DNA from: Bolinopsis microptera
Taxonomy: Eukaryota > Ctenophora > Tentaculata > Lobata > Bolinopsidae
Length of the DNA: 64,000 nucleotides
Assembly: GCF_026151205.1 (NCBI RefSeq)
Contig: NC_087081.1
Coordinates: 2,423,246 to 2,487,245, forward strand
Direction of reading: 5' to 3'
Position numbers and translations under genes: made by a program
Shown: in pieces, positions 9,570 to 23,500 of the stretch
Numbering within the stretch: position 1 is the first letter of the stretch
Layout: each line of letters starts with the position of its first letter
Notes under the pieces: generated by a model
The model's database searches: none
Seen by the model: the letters and a program-made list of their open reading frames with translations, nothing else
What the model was told of the DNA's origin: nothing

Positions 9570-11672
9570 TTACATTGAAGAAATGGACTGGTTAGTGGTA
9601 AATGTCTTAAAAATACTATTTGCTGAAACTCCAAAAGAAACAGAACTACCACCACCGGAGATACTGATATAATTATAATGCGATAATTTATTGGATTATT
9701 TACACCGCTACTTTGTAAAGTACATAGTTTCAAATTATTAGATTTTCCAAGCGGTTCCTTTGCCCTAAATTCGGACGTTTTTTCAGATTAATTGCCATGA
9801 TTACAGCTAATTAAAACAAAGTTTTCAACTCTGTTTTATTTCAAAATTTGCTGAAAGACATCAACAAAGGAGATATTTTCATAATATGACTTATTCATAA
9901 TTATATGAAAAGGGCGTGGCTCCTCCAGCCATATGCCATCAGACATGAAATATTTCAAGAATTATAAAACTGATAAGAAGTTACCTGAAAATAAACGCGT
10001 TCCTCAGCTTGATAACAGCTTTCTTCATGATAACCTTAAACGTGCTCGAAATCGCAGTGTTGTCCTGAAACAAAAACTTGCATTATAATTTCATAAATTT
10101 GACTATCAAATTACAACTTAAATTATCCACGTATAATACCAGATATTAATTTACATTTAAACGGGATTTGCCGTATAACCAACACCAGATATAACATAAT
10201 CGGTTATGTAAACATTAGTATAAGTTTACACAAAGTTTACACATAGATATTATAAATATATCTCATGTCAATTAGTGACGATATTAGTCCAACAATTTTC
10301 TTGCAGGATTACATGCAGACCGGATCCACCGTTTTCTGACAAATAAAGGCAATTTTTGGAATTACGAATTCCTTAACCCGAATTTATTTTTTGAATCAAG
10401 AACTTATATCCCTGAAAACAAAATTTGTCAAAAGTGTTAAAAAACTTCAGATTTTTGAGTGGTCCAAGCAGTTCTGTCAGAAAACGGCAGATACACCTAA
10501 ATACCAAAGATAGGCTGAATAGCAAGGTAGACAGATAAGAATAGCATTTAACCAATAATGTACGATGTGGAGCCATTAGTTTCATAATTAGTTAATTAGC
10601 TAATATAAGTTGCATTATTGCATTATCCCCTTCTTGCACTATAAGTAGCAAGCTGGTATGTATAATACATTTAATTAGCTTTGGTTGTAAATTTAAACGC
10701 CAGCTTGGGTAGTGTGCTTTACAAGAGCAATACGAGTGAAAATCTCTTTAAAAAGTTGGCAAACATGATAAAAGCTGGTTTAGTTTAAAACAGAATCTAT
10801 CATACAAAATTAAGGGCTCTTTTATCGCCAGAACGCTTTTCAGGATCAAATTTTAATTTTCACTTACAGATTTGGGAGCGGACAAACTGGGTACTTACAT
10901 TCTGTAATGATATTTTCATGGTTTCAATTTTAAAATACTCAAGATTCACAACTACAAGAAATTAAATAAACTTATTATCGAAGTACTATGTACTACTGAA
11001 CTGCTTACCATCTGCGCGGCGCTGTCTAAACCATACACAAGCAGTCATTATGGAGTCTACACTGACCAGCGTGTATAATATTATACAATGATGAATGAAC
11101 TACCAGTAGACTATACAATGTACACTGAACACTACTCATGGATAATTATCACGAAGTTGTTAGGAGATTCTATACAAAGAGTTCATGAACACCGCAAACT
11201 TGGAATAACTCCCCATAACTATTCTACATTATATTAATACAAACTAATACTAATAGTAATAAGATTATGTATTGACGGAGGCTGCATGAGGATGTATTAA
11301 ACAATGATTTTGGGCCAGATAATATTTAATAGTACAATCTAAATATGACACAAAGCATAAGATTAGCAGTGTCTCACGTCTGCCCTGCTATTGTGGATAC
11401 ACCCGAAAGAATAGCCCCGCCCGGCTGCAATGACTTAAACTTCAGCTCGTGTTTAAACTGTTCGTGTTATTATCATAGGATCTACATATTATTATGCTAT
11501 TTAAACATATTATAACATATTATAATGCTATAAGTTATAACACGAAAGAAACACAGAATGAATTTACCTGTATCCCCGGGCTGAGCTCCTGTGCAGTACA
11601 GTCCTGTTCATCTAACTGCAGTGACTCGCATATCACTGCTGCATTGGGAGGTCCTAATACTGTCGCTCTCAC
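9570..11672 (-). CDS. unrecognised minus-strand gene, at least three terminal exons
   Basis: Three segments have canonical borders and compatible phases on the minus strand: 11672-11568 (105 nt, phase 0), 10064-9985 (80 nt, acceptor GTTTTTGTTTCAG, donor CAG|GTAACT) and 9663-9570 (94 nt, acceptor ATTATATCAG, ending in TAA at 9572-9570). Joined they give 93 residues: VRATVLGPPNAAVICESLQL..., then DNTAISSTFKVIMKKAVIKL..., then SISGGGSSVSFGVSANSIFK and the stop. In the middle exon only one frame is open, and it is the one the phases demand. The N-terminus lies upstream of 11672 and I did not find it. I do not recognise the family. The first exon's acceptor (CTTGTCAAG) is weak. Confidence 0.4.
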
Positions 11673-12669
11673 CTTGACAAGTATCAAGTTTTAAGTTTAA
11701 CTAATTTGTTCATAGGTTCATTAATCATTAACTTGTTAATTGGTTGAATTATTGACTCTAATTTGTGAATAGCTTGCCTATTTGGTTTGCGAAACAGCTG
11801 AGCACAGTTCCCTTACCATGACCGGGATTGTGAATAATTAGAAGTTATTCAACGCTCGGTATCTTATCATATACATGCTAATTTCTAATAAAATCATTAC
11901 TACCATAACAGTAAGATGTCAGCTTAGTTTAAGCCGATAATTAAGATTGCAGTTTATGTTCAAGAATATAATAACAATCATCGACTTGGTCTAACAAAAC
12001 TGAAATATTGAATTCGAACAATAATCGCAACGACAATGGGAGCAGACCAAGAACTAAATCAGAATTTAATTAATTAATTAACCATTAGTACCTGATAGAA
12101 TCCCTTCTCAAAGAGGTGAACATTAGTAAAGCGATTGAGCTCTAAGACTAGCGAATATCTGACTCGTAATTCGTCTAAACCCATTAAACCTCATCATTGT
12201 GTCATTCTTTGCTGAGGTGGGAATATTAGTTGTGTTATAATCATAGAATAAATGCTTTATATAGTAATTAGTAATGCACAATTTTAACTATTAAATTGAG
12301 TCAGACGACAAGTTTGGTCATGCAATTTACAGTAAATTCGACAGTTTTAACATGTTCTAAGTTCGAAGGGCGAAGACAAATTGTATTTGAATTCGCGAAG
12401 TTCAGATTGAGCATAATTTGTAATAAAAAACTGTATTTTTAAAATAAATATATTTGTAATTAACACGACAAATTTGCGATTTGCATATTACAAGTTCAAT
12501 TAAAATTAGTCGCCATCACACTAGATCCTAAAAATAAAACCCGTTCATGATTCATAGTCCGTGAAAATCATGACGAAAGCTCTCTATCAAACAGTTGATA
12601 AATTAGTTAAAAGTTAAAACCGGGTAATAATAAATTACAGCTGATAAAAATGACTTCTTCTCAAAAACC
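11673..12669. other. intergenic, no gene seen
   Basis: AT-rich spacer downstream of EBP2 (minus strand). A possible minus-strand donor CATG|GTAAGG near 11812 hints at another exon of the orphan gene, but its frame is blocked by a nearby stop. Confidence 0.35.
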
Positions 12670-14279
12670 TCACTTATTTCTTGCTCTGTTTTTGTTGTTA
12701 GCACGCTTGGTTTTGCCTGGTCTCTGGGGTTTACCACTTGGTTTGCCACTTGGCTTACCACCACCCATCCTCTTATCGTTCTTAGCACTGCGTTTTGGCT
12801 TGCTATGAATTCTTGAGCTGAATGTGGTAACGTCTTTAGCTGATTCTTGGGTATTTTTCTTGGCCATTTTCTTCTTCCCACCAAAACCATATTTAGAGTC
12901 CTTTGCTTTCCTCTTTTTGTTGATATCGTCCTTTCCTTTCTTGCCACTGCTCGTCTCTGGCTCGGTGTTCATTTCAAAATCATCTGCATCTGCCTGCTCA
13001 GCCTTTCCCTTTCTGATTTTCTTCACTTTTTCTATCATACCCTTTTTATCATCTGCCCTCTTTTTCAACACTTCTTGTTGCACTTTCTTTCCTAATCTCT
13101 TCATTTTCCTCATTTTCGTTACCTTCTCTGTTCGTTCCATGGTCAGTTGTTTACTTATCAGTTTCTCTTTCACTCTCTTCATGTGCACATCTGATTTTAC
13201 CATCTCTGCAAAATAGTCCTGAAAAATGTGGCTCTCTTAGTAATTTAAAACATAACTGCTACAATTTGTGGGTATTTTATTAGTAAGTATGGTATCAATC
13301 AATTTATCATTGTGATGTACAATAAATGTCATGACAGTACCTCTGGTCGTTCTGTGGATATTCCCATGGATATGAGTCTTGCTATAGATTGCTGAGCACC
13401 AACCTGACTTTGCTTGTAAAAAAGCATTTCCTGAAAATAAGTTTATACTTGCATATGCTGTTGAGTTGACATGAAATCATAATTTTTATGAGCATAGTTT
13501 TTGGAGACTCGTTAAGACATTCTATGACTGATGCAGTTAAAATGTGTAATTTAAGAAAGATTACCTGCTTAAAGTTGTCATTGATAACAGCCTTCATATC
13601 CTCGATGGGCACTTTCAAATCGACAGTAACATCCAGATTTTCTATCCAGGGTAGCTGAAAATTATCATGATTTAATTTAGACAATTAAAGTTTGCCCAAC
13701 AGAAAGACAGTGCAAACATGCTATACCTGTACCAATTTTAAATATAAACTAATAACCAAAAATTACCTTCTTTTGAATGGCTTCCAATCTTTCCTTCAGT
13801 TTTGGTACATTGTTGATGTGAGTCATTGTCTTCATACCTTCTTCACTGACTTTACCAGATTTCAGAGCACCTGATATCTGAAGTAGATAAACTTTTAGAG
13901 AAATAAACAGGCTGCATGAGTGTATGATCAGTTAAATAATTAAAATATTCCTGCAGTGTACAACAGTTGCAAGACTGTTATTAAGTTTTAAGATATAGAT
14001 TCTGGTGGGGAGGTGCAGCATATTACTTTACATGTGACAGAAATTAACGAATCAGCTTCCAATATTGACCAATCTCACACCAGAATCAATGTCACATGTC
14101 AAAAAATATGCTGCACCTCCTTGCCAGGATCCACATCTAGTCTGTAAGGCACACCTTAAGATTGACTATATAAACTATGTGAATATGAATATTACCTCCA
14201 TATCGTCAACTGATTCATCTCCACTTCCCTCTTCTTCTACTACTGTATCTTCCAACAGGGGGTTTTCAAGCACAATCAT
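12670..14279 (-). CDS. EBNA1BP2: rRNA-processing protein EBP2 (EBNA1-binding protein 2 homologue), complete, 5 exons
   Basis: Coding exons on the minus strand: 14279-14196, 13877-13767, 13654-13565, 13430-13341 and 13218-12670, all GT/AG and all phase 0. They give 307 residues, close to the usual length of animal EBP2. Family landmarks in order: acidic N-terminus (EEEGSGDESVDD), ALKSGKVSEEG, LPWIENLDVTVDL, the EMLFYKQSQ...RLISMGISTERPEDYFAEMVKSD block, MERTEKVTKMRKMKRLGKKVQQEVL coiled coil, KYGFGGKKK, then ESAKDVTTF and a Lys/Arg/Gly tail with GKPSGKPSGKPQ repeats. EBP2 is a nucleolar factor needed for 27S pre-rRNA processing and 60S subunit assembly; nucleolar action is inferred from the family and the basic tail. 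An in-frame TAG upstream of ATG 14279 supports that start. Confidence 0.93.
14009..14120. repeat. 31-bp inverted repeat with crossed second pair, in EBP2 intron 1
   Basis: GGAGGTGCAGCATATTA...ATGTGACA at 14009-14039 is complemented by 14090-14120 with about 3 mismatches. A second pair, GATTCTGGTG (13999) and CACCAGAATC (14078), is arranged A-B...A'-B', so the two helices cross instead of nesting. Confidence 0.75.
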
Positions 14280-14400
14280 TGCTGATGTCGAAACGGTAAA
14301 TAAATAATAGATCTATTAAGTGGATAAGAAATTATCACAGTTGGAGACACATAGAAAATCAGAAACATAGGTACCATTAAAAATAAAAAGCCCAAGTATG

Positions 14401-14735
14401 CTACCTATATCTATAAGGACAAGGTGCTTTCTGCACGGTGCCACATCTACAGGGTGGTTCATAGATCGTGTTGATATTTAGGCATATAAACTGAGTCATG
14501 ATGTGAGGGGACAAGCTTGTTGGCAACTCGTTGCTTGGCAATTCGAGGATGTTTTCCCCTAGCTTTGCTGAAGGCAAAAACATTGTACAGAATAAGTAAT
14601 CATGTTTTGTTATGTGGCCATACGTTGGATATGTGGTCAAACTATTCTTGTCAATAGAAATGCACTCTTTCGAAATAATAAACTCTACCAGCAACCAACC
14701 ATGCTGGTCTATCTTAAGACATAAAATTGATTATA
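14401..14735 (-). CDS. unrecognised ORF upstream of EBP2 (doubtful)
   Basis: An open frame of about 110 codons runs on the minus strand from after a TAA near 14736 to a TAG at 14401. Its composition is protein-like (KHDYLFCTMF, LPTSLSPHIMTQFI, EPPCRCGTVQKAPCPYR) but it has no ATG near its beginning. It could be an internal or terminal exon or chance. It belongs to no family I recognise. Confidence 0.18.
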
Positions 14736-15082
14736 GCATCACTGCTTTCCTCTGTCCCTATCAAAACTTGCCATTATGACAGTGCTTTCCCTACTCATCT
14801 CCTTGCCACTTTACTTCCGTTCAGCCTCTGAACATCATCAACTTTAGTTTAGATGAGAAGTCTAAACACCCTTGTCGTGTATTGTTGACCCACAAAATCC
14901 ACATGCCTTGCAACCTTATAACACAGTATTTGTGATGGTTTATGTTCCTTGTTCTTACCAAATATGGAGCCACTCAAGCCAATCGTCAGAGAATAGAAAG
15001 TTTTATCACATGTGTGCTCACAATCGATTGATGTGACCAAATTTTGTTCCATTTGATCTTTGTTGTTTTCAATGTACACGGG

Positions 15083-15853
15083 GCCATTCTTGAAGTCATT
15101 CTGGGTGTACCACCACTCCAAACAATGGGGAGAGTAATTTCGATCAAACATTACCTTAAGGTTCTCCATGACTCAGACGACATTCATTTTGACTTCGTGA
15201 GAACTCAACTAGATGAAATGAACCCAACAGTACTCTTCCATCTCCGAGACGTGCAGAAATTCTTAATATGGAAAGTAGAACATTTCAGCACTGAAGGTCA
15301 GACCTGTCACTTAACCCAGAGAAATCTAGAACAAGTTCTGTTACTACCCAAAAAGATTTATAAGTACACTAAAGGAATGATGCAGCAATTCACAGAGCTT
15401 CTTTGGCAAGAGAGCTTACAAAACCTACTACTGACAGAAGGATGGTCTGAAATTCCAAGAGTCTCCTGCAACCCCCTTCCTATCCCCTTTGGAGTGAGCC
15501 GCGAAGTGGAAGTATTAGTTATGAGTCTCATGTACAAGAACAATCTACTGAACTCGTTTCTCTTCAGAGTTGACAGAGCAGTGGCCTCTCCGCTATGCAT
15601 CTGTGGCTCGGATGAGCAAACAGCACTGCACCTACTATCAAGTGGTGAGCTTGTGGACACGAATCTACAATGTCAAGCTGAACGAATCATCACCCTGTGT
15701 AACAGCAGTAGGTCCATGGTCGATCTAGCAGCTGAGCAGGGCTCCATCATACTGAACTGTTCAAGGGACGAAATGTTTATAAGTGTGTGTGTTGAAATTG
15801 TAGAAAGCGAGGGGCTACATCTTAAGCGAAAGATTAATCGTTCGAAAAGTTAA
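15083..15853 (+). pseudogene. 3' fragment of a LINE reverse-transcriptase protein (ORF2 C-terminus), 5'-truncated
   Basis: The frame is open from about 15032 to TAA 15851-15853, but family-like sequence starts only at ILEVILGVPPLQ...ISIKHYLKVL (about 15083), the helical region that follows the polymerase domain of many non-LTR reverse transcriptases. Near the end, SPLCICGSDEQTALHLLSSG matches the 'PxCxCGxxEQTxxHLLxxC' Cys/His motif common there, followed by a short tail. The YxDD polymerase core is absent, as expected for a 5'-truncated insertion. No initiator ATG is needed or present. Identification rests on two motifs. Confidence 0.5.
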
Positions 15854-18800
15854 GGATTTATTAAAGCATCTAATTTTGCTAATCTTGCTACTACTATGAT
15901 AAAGAATGAAATACCATGTATATTGAAGTGTAGTAAAGTGTTATTGGACTTTGCTTATTTGATAACAAACACCTTCAAATTAAATATTGTTTTAATAACA
16001 AGGGAATGAGTTTTTCTATTTGAGCTGTTTAGTTCAAAGAAAACTTTTATTTTGGAAAAAGTTTGTTTCAGTAACCATTGAGAACCAGTGGCCTTTTGTA
16101 ACTGCATCTTTAACTGCACTTTCATTCATTCTGTATGTGCACGAAAATTTATTTCAATCAAAACCTCAGTTTCACTTTGAAACGTCAAGTGACTGGTAAA
16201 GTCAAATATTCTGTTCTATGAACATTTATTCTAGTATTTTGAAGTGTAGAAATTGTTAAGATCTTTAATTTTGTACTAAATTACTGATGTTTTATAACGT
16301 TTTAACGGGGTGTAATTTTGTTAGGTAGGTATTTAAAATTATTAGTCTTTTGGAAATTGAAGTTTTGATCTTTACTATTTATTGTTAATAAAATGCTCAT
16401 TGCAGCCAGTTATTTTAAGATTTTCATCATCAATGATCTTTGTACCCAAATATTTGTCTTTATCGTCCCTAAATCTTAAGTTTGTTCTTCGTAATTTTAT
16501 TTTAATGCAACCACTCAGATAGATTTTAAGCCAGGGCACATCAACAAGAAGCTTATTTTTATTAACAGGAAAAATACAAATTGAATTACAACGAACTACA
16601 AACGGACGGAAAAACGTGTGCAAAGTTTTTGAACTTAACTGCACGCCACCCTGAAGAACCCTTTCCTACTCGTGGTATGATAATTGAAAGAATTATGCTT
16701 CATTATCAGCTTACGTTCCACCAGCATTCGAAACAATTTAATGAAATTTTCAAGGCAACGCCTTTTAATATAATTTTTGTAGCGCGATGCGTTACTGTGC
16801 CGCGCCGCGCACTTGTCATACGTTGTATGACCCGCCGCGCACGAAGTGCGCGGCTCCCCTGTAGCGTCGAAGTGAAGCGACCGTGGGGGTGAAGCGACCG
16901 TGGGGGTCACCACGTGATACAACCTTGCACTTAATAAGGCTTCTCACAGCGACATCTGGCTAGATCGGTGAGATGCGCTACTGTGCCGCGCCGAGCTGCC
17001 ATGAATTGACATCGTCAATTAACACATACCCATGTGTATACTGTATACGCTGTATACGCGTACTGCGGTCGCGCGCTACTGCAAGCGAGAGGGCTCTGGT
17101 TAGCTAGAGCAACTGAGCAGTTTATTTCGAATTACCCAAGATATAACGTGCGCCTTCAAATTTTAGCCGCTAAATATGATTACTCAACATTTCAAACCGT
17201 AATTTTAATTGTGGCAGTTTTTCATGCAGATGGATGACATTATTTACAACTTAACGCACAATTCCCCTGCAGGGCGCTCTTTTCATTTTGTATATTACAA
17301 TCAACAATACCGGTGATTAATTGACCAACGATGTGAATCCTTTTTAACTCATAACGGCACAAAAGTGTATTGATACGACGCGAGCCCGAGATTTGCAAAT
17401 GACAAAACATTATTTGATGCGCGGCGCGGCCCGGTAGTGCATTGTGCAACAAATGATTGCAAGCTAATTAATGAATAATGTTTATATTTGAATAAGTACG
17501 ATTGATGATGCTTCTCAGCACATTTATTTCATGTCCCAGCGGCCGGCCCCGTAATATAAAGGATGATAATGCGATGATAATGCGATTTGCAATAAAACAA
17601 CTACGTTTCAATATTTGTTTTTAAATGATAGTAAATAGCGCCTGTAGGATTAGCAATCAGTCCATTATACATTAACAATAATGTAACAATTAATGGCATT
17701 AAGCTTTTTTTCTTTTCATAAATAACCGAAATTGAATTTTATCAAATTAAAGATTGAACATTTTAATTCATATTTTATGTTTTAACCAATTATTAATGTT
17801 AATAATAACGTGCGCGGGTAAATTTGTTATTAATGGACAAAAAAGCCGATAGCTGTTTTTATATTACTAAGCTGCATTGTACGTAGCATATTTTACAAAT
17901 AAAATTTAACTCACTTGAACAAAAATGAACAAACAATTTGTTTATCCATTATCAATGTTCTACAATTCAATTATTTAAAATAAATTTGAGAATTTAGTCA
18001 TTTCCAAAATTTGCATTTTTCATGTAGGTAGGCATTAAGTTTATCCTCAAAAGTATAAGTTATGTCAAGAAAAAAACTAATTCTTAAAAGCTGTAACCGT
18101 ATGTTTCAAATATTTTGCTTTGTTTTATTAATTACGTTGTGACGGGAGTCGAACGATATGCGCGCTGCTCCATTCGCGCTACGAATGCTTCATTGTTTTG
18201 CTTTAATTTGATCCTGCGCAAGCGTTTTCATTGTATCTGCGCACGAACCGTCAGGAAGCAAAGAGGAAAGCCAGGGCACATCCAATTGGCTTGTTTTGAT
18301 CACGTGATGTAACTCTGCTCTTGCTGGTCCGCTGGGATTCTCTGCCTTTAGGAACGTTTTGAGTCTTAACTATAGTCTGCGGATGTAACGGGTTTAGGCA
18401 CATTGAAACACTCATTGCTTGGTTTATCTTCGCCTTTGATCGTCTAAATCGATTGACGGATGTTTTTTCGCCGATATTGACCAGTTGAACTTGATTTTCG
18501 TCCGAAAATTGTCGACCCACTACATTGCTCCAATACATAAATTCCCGGACTGACTTAACAAAAAACAGTTGTGAGATGCCACATTTCATGGTTTTGGATA
18601 TGTTAGGTTCTCGAGTAAGTTTGGTTTGTGACATAGTAACTGAACAGATCAACATATTATTTCTCTCCTGATCTTGTGTCACTGTGGAGAAAATCAGAGA
18701 CAGTTACAAAGTTCCCATTTTCTAACATCAGATATTTTCTTTATATTTCCCTCTGGTGTGTCTAATGTTCGCATCTAGGAACATTACGCCCCTCTCTGCC

Positions 18801-20512
18801 ACTACAGTTGCTGGAAATCATTGATGTAGCGGGATGTATTTCCGGATTTTATCTTCTTGACTATTAGCTAATGTTTGTACTTAACAGTGCTTGGTTAATG
18901 TTGGGTTATCGCCGGACCTTTTGTAGAGTAAGAACGACTAGTTAACTTCTCCTTTGATGTTCCAACGTTTATACACAAATTACAGATCAGTCCAATATTC
19001 TCGACCATTTATCTTGATCTACGGCCAAACAATGTTGAGCAGACTGATAAGTCCAATTGTAGTAGGATTGAAGGGGGTGGACACAACATGATCTCCCTTG
19101 GCATTCACTATTCCAACACCTCTAATAGCAATTAGGACTCATCGAAATAAACTGATGTACAGTTCGCGCTCAGCTGACTTTGTAAATTACTTCACACATT
19201 TTATGTTGTCCGAGCTGTCCGACAAATAGAAAGTTAAGGTTGTTCATAAAACAAGCCTCTTCTCTAGAACCGTTTTTGGACCATCAACGTTGGATTATTT
19301 TGGCGCATTTATCAAATTGAGTTCCTATTTTTTTGTAAATTCCAACACGACATTGCAAGCCATTCTTTGTTTGGATTACGCTAGTTTGTGTCAATTGTAA
19401 ACAACTATAAAGACGTTATTGTTGCATTGACCGTTAAAGTTGAACCTGAAGTTAAAATTGAACCAAGTTACTTCGCCAAGAACTAGAAAGTAGGAACCCA
19501 TTCCAACAAACCATGATATCTCTTCCCCTGTCTCTATGGTTGAAAGTTGGGCACTGATGGCCATGGTCTTAAAGAAAGGTATACACTATACATCCGTTCT
19601 ATTTCATTTACTGACAAAATATTAATTTTGCCATTAGCTTCCAGTTAACTTAACGATTTTGGACACGTATCAATCACGTGTCAACAAACATTAACTTTAC
19701 TACCTTTTAGTTTTACTCCAACCTCAGACTAGACACATAATATTATCCAGATATAGAAGGGTCTATGTTATTAATTTTAAAAGTAACCTATTTATTGTTA
19801 GTTTATTAAAAGAATAAAATGGATAAGAAAATTCCTTAGTTCATTTACGAAGAATCTGGTTGTAATTATAATACTTGCTGAATGCTATGTAACTTAGATG
19901 TGCTATAATTCTTAAAACTTTGCGTTTAGCCTCACACTAGTTTGTTACTAAAGTTGGCATTTGGCTTAAAAAAACATACAATTGCAAAGAACAGGTCATG
20001 GTCTTCGTACTGTTGTGACTTATGACTTGCTAATTTAAATGCTACAATGTTCATTCACTTTAAAATCAAAGTTCAATTACCTTTCAGCTGATCAATCAGC
20101 AATTGGCCATTAACTCGATGAGAGTGGTCCTTAATCTAGTTTATAATTACTGGTCGACAATCAAAATAGTTACAGCTAAACAGTTCTGCGCATGTTCTAG
20201 AACTGTCGTGCTAACTTAGTCTGAGAATTTATAATCTAAATTCATGATGACCGTGTACTGTGTATTCTAAACAAATTGGTTTTTAATATATTACATATTT
20301 TTCTTGAAATGTAGTAATACTAATTTAATATTTCTTCATCACTTATTTGTGAATATGCAATAAGAAATAAATCATTAATAGATAAATTAATAACAGATAA
20401 ATCATTTAAATTTACTTATTTAAATTTATTTACCTATTAAATATTTAGCACAGCGTAAGAATGCAGTTAGCTATACTTCTAAAGTACCTAAAGTGATGAA
20501 TGAGCCTCTTCT
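15854..20512. other. long intergenic / 5' flank of CBP; no gene seen
   Basis: AT-rich DNA between the LINE fragment and the CBP start codon. It contains the GC-rich hairpin repeat near 16790-16890, a doubled GAAGCGACCGTGGGGGT at 16871-16905, and open frames (for example 143 codons on the minus strand at 18251-18682) without recognisable domains or splice support. CBP 5'-UTR exons and promoter probably lie here, but I cannot place them. Confidence 0.4.
16801..16868. repeat. GC-rich hairpin repeat, copy A
   Basis: The block GTTGTATGACCCGCCGCGCA...GTGCGCGGCTCCCCTGTA at 16822-16866 recurs at 51046-51089. It contains an 8-bp stem closed by a GAA triloop: CCGCGCAC-GAA-GTGCGCGG at 16835-16853. A TCATACGTTGTATGA hairpin precedes it at 16816-16830. 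Confidence 0.75.
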
Positions 20513-23500
20513 ATGAGTAAACAAGAAAGTTTGGCGGATGTGCCCCCTCAGAAGCGGCAAAAGCTAGAGCCCTCCGAAAATGGCGGTAAGCACATTTTGA
20601 ATAAAATTATTTGTTTTCATCATGAATGTCGTCACTGAATGATTTTAATCGTTTAAAGCTTTGAATTTTTGTTTAAATTCTGGAATTGTATATGTTTTTT
20701 AAATGAGTCATCAATCATAAAAATGGTGGTTAACTATTTTCTTTAGATTGGCTCACACTATTCAAATTATTATTATTTACTGTCTATAAAAGACGAAGCG
20801 ACGTGAATTTCGTCCAAAATATAACAATTAATGTTACAATTGTGCTAGAATATTTAGTAATTGGGATCGATGTTAAAATAGTGGTAATTGCACTTTCGTT
20901 TTGCGGACACACGGGCACAAAAACCCTTGATTAAATTTCACGAATACTTTCATGCCATTATTTATACGGTCGCAAAACTTCGAATTCAACTTTATTTATA
21001 ATAATCCATGTACATATATATATGAGTTGACTGCCAAAATGTCATAAAATCATAAATGGGATATATATATTTTATGCTTGTTCATGCAATTTTTCACATA
21101 TAATAATCACGTTAATTCACACTTTCTCAAAACATTCATTCATAATTGCTTTTCAAATTGCTTTTCAAATTAAAGATAGCAACAGACAACAACAATACAG
21201 GAGATTAAGTTGAAGCTGCATTACGATTCGTGTTGAATCGATTTCAAATCCTTTCTTTGAATGCAAGCTGGAATGATCCAAAGTATATTGTGCTTAATGC
21301 CAAGTTCTTACAATTCAATACAATGATACTTAGTCCAGACACAGTTATTAGTTTTTCAATTACTACGCTTTGTCAAGTGTTCAATGACTTCTGATTCGCC
21401 CAAATTGTGACTCACGAATGTCCATCCAATCAACTGAACATTGAAAGTAGAAATGTTTAATATTGTCTAAGATCTAACGGCTTTCTTCTCTCTTACAGGT
21501 GCCGAGTACTACCCTGGATTGGGTGGATTGGACCCCCACAGCAATGGCAACGATCAGTTTAACGGGATGATGGGTCAGCAGCCCCCTAACATGGCATTCA
21601 ACCAGAACATGATGCCAAACCAGCGCTTCTCTTCCGCACAGATGGATAGGGTGAGTTGAGTTGTTTGTTTAGTTAGTTTGGGGGTTTCGATTTGAAGGTG
21701 TAATAAACCAGGGCTGCCACGTACTAGGCCTATCTAAGTAGGATAATTTCGAGACGTACTATTATTTTATGAAGGTGGTTACAATTCTGAGTTTAATTTA
21801 CGGTTTGGATTTTTTAAATTAGTCTGGTGGCAAAGACTAATTTGATTGTGCGATGTGCCCTTAATTATTATTGCTCAAAGACTCAAATAGGGTAGAGGTT
21901 AGGTTGTTTTCATAGTTAACTTGTTATTAAATTGTGGACGTCAAATAAATACAACATTTAAGGATGATAAATGATGTAGTGTTTTTAAAGCTAAGCATTA
22001 CTAATCGGTAGTATTAATAGTATTTGCCGCAGGGGATGTACCAAACAGCTGGCCAGACGTCCACGGCCCCTTCCCAGCCCATCTACCAGAACCAGCCGGT
22101 GATGACCAGCGCCCAGCCAACCCCGACTCAGCCCATTATCGGAGGTGGACCCCAGTTCTCCGGACCCCAGTACCCACAGCACATGATCGCACCTCCCAAT
22201 TACAACCCGTCCCACTATTCGGCGCAGCAGCGGATGCAGATGACACGACCCATGAATTATCCTCCTTATTCCAGTGCTATGCTTCCCCATCAACGTGAGT
22301 GTTTGTACTTGTAGTGAAATGAGACCTGGGGAAGATATATATTACTGTAGTACGGCCGCGAAAAGCTGGCAAAAATCTCGAAAATGCATTAGATTTACGC
22401 TAAGAGCTCTCAAGTTTGAAGCAAGCTTATCAAGGATGTGCTAGAATAGTTATCAGGATAGAACGTATCGTACGATAATAGTATATTGGCCTAACTTGTA
22501 ACAAAAAAGGCAACAAAATCGGCCAAGTCAGTTAAAAAACTGATCGATGAATTTAACGTCCCTTTTCGACTAAGTGATAAAAATAGTTAAGGTTTTTTTT
22601 CAGTCCCTTGCACGAATTTTGCATCTTTTACTATTGTAATATAAACATACCAACAAAAACACTCTTCCATATAATATTGCATGTATATCGTATATTGTAT
22701 ATAATGTGAAATATACCGTATAGAATCCTGTGAATCGAAATTCCCAATATTCCAAACCAAGTGTAATATTTATCTCCAGAACAATATTGTTTATAACAGA
22801 AAAAAAAACTAGATGAGAAAAACATAATGTAACGGAATGTCGTGAACTGTAAAATCATTATATTTTTCTGAAATATTTCAATCGCAGTAATCGCGGCAGG
22901 CCATGCGATCAAAGGGAACAAGTTGATATCCAACGAAAGAGGTAAAAGTTGGCGAGAATAGTTGCAGTTTTATCTATTGATCACGATCGTTTGAATGATT
23001 CAAAAATCCTAAATTCTTCTTTTTGTCCAATCCTCGATGGACAGCAAATTCTTCTTCGCTGTATTGTGAGCATTGGGACCATTGTAGACATCCTTTTGGC
23101 ATTCTTTAAAACCAGTTGAATTGCTTTTACTGTTTCTAGTCTACCCATGCTAGAACAAGTATACTATGATTTGTACCGGAGTATGATTCTGAATCCAGTA
23201 AACACTTGAAAATAGTAGAACCAATATGGTCCCTATAGTTGCAGTATTGTAGTTTAATGTAGATTGATCCTAGTTTCATCTCCTAGTCGAAATAGGGACC
23301 ATAAAGTTCATTGATCAGTTCTTACCGACCCTGAAACTACCAGAATGGCATTCTTTTACAGCACAATTATTCCTTCATTTTAATGAACATCCGAACATTC
23401 TTACACAGATCACACTGTTTTTGCAGATCTCATTGTTCTCAGCATTAATTTTAACAGTGATTTCCCGCAGCCAATCAGACGATGGTAATGAACCCCCGAC

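Noticed and set aside
12824-13216. Plus-strand hydrophobic frame over the EBP2 last exon
   Set aside because: Antisense shadow of the Lys/Glu-rich EBP2 coding sequence.
18251-18682. 143-codon minus-strand frame
   Set aside because: No recognisable domain, no splice support, unremarkable composition; probably chance in low-stop sequence.
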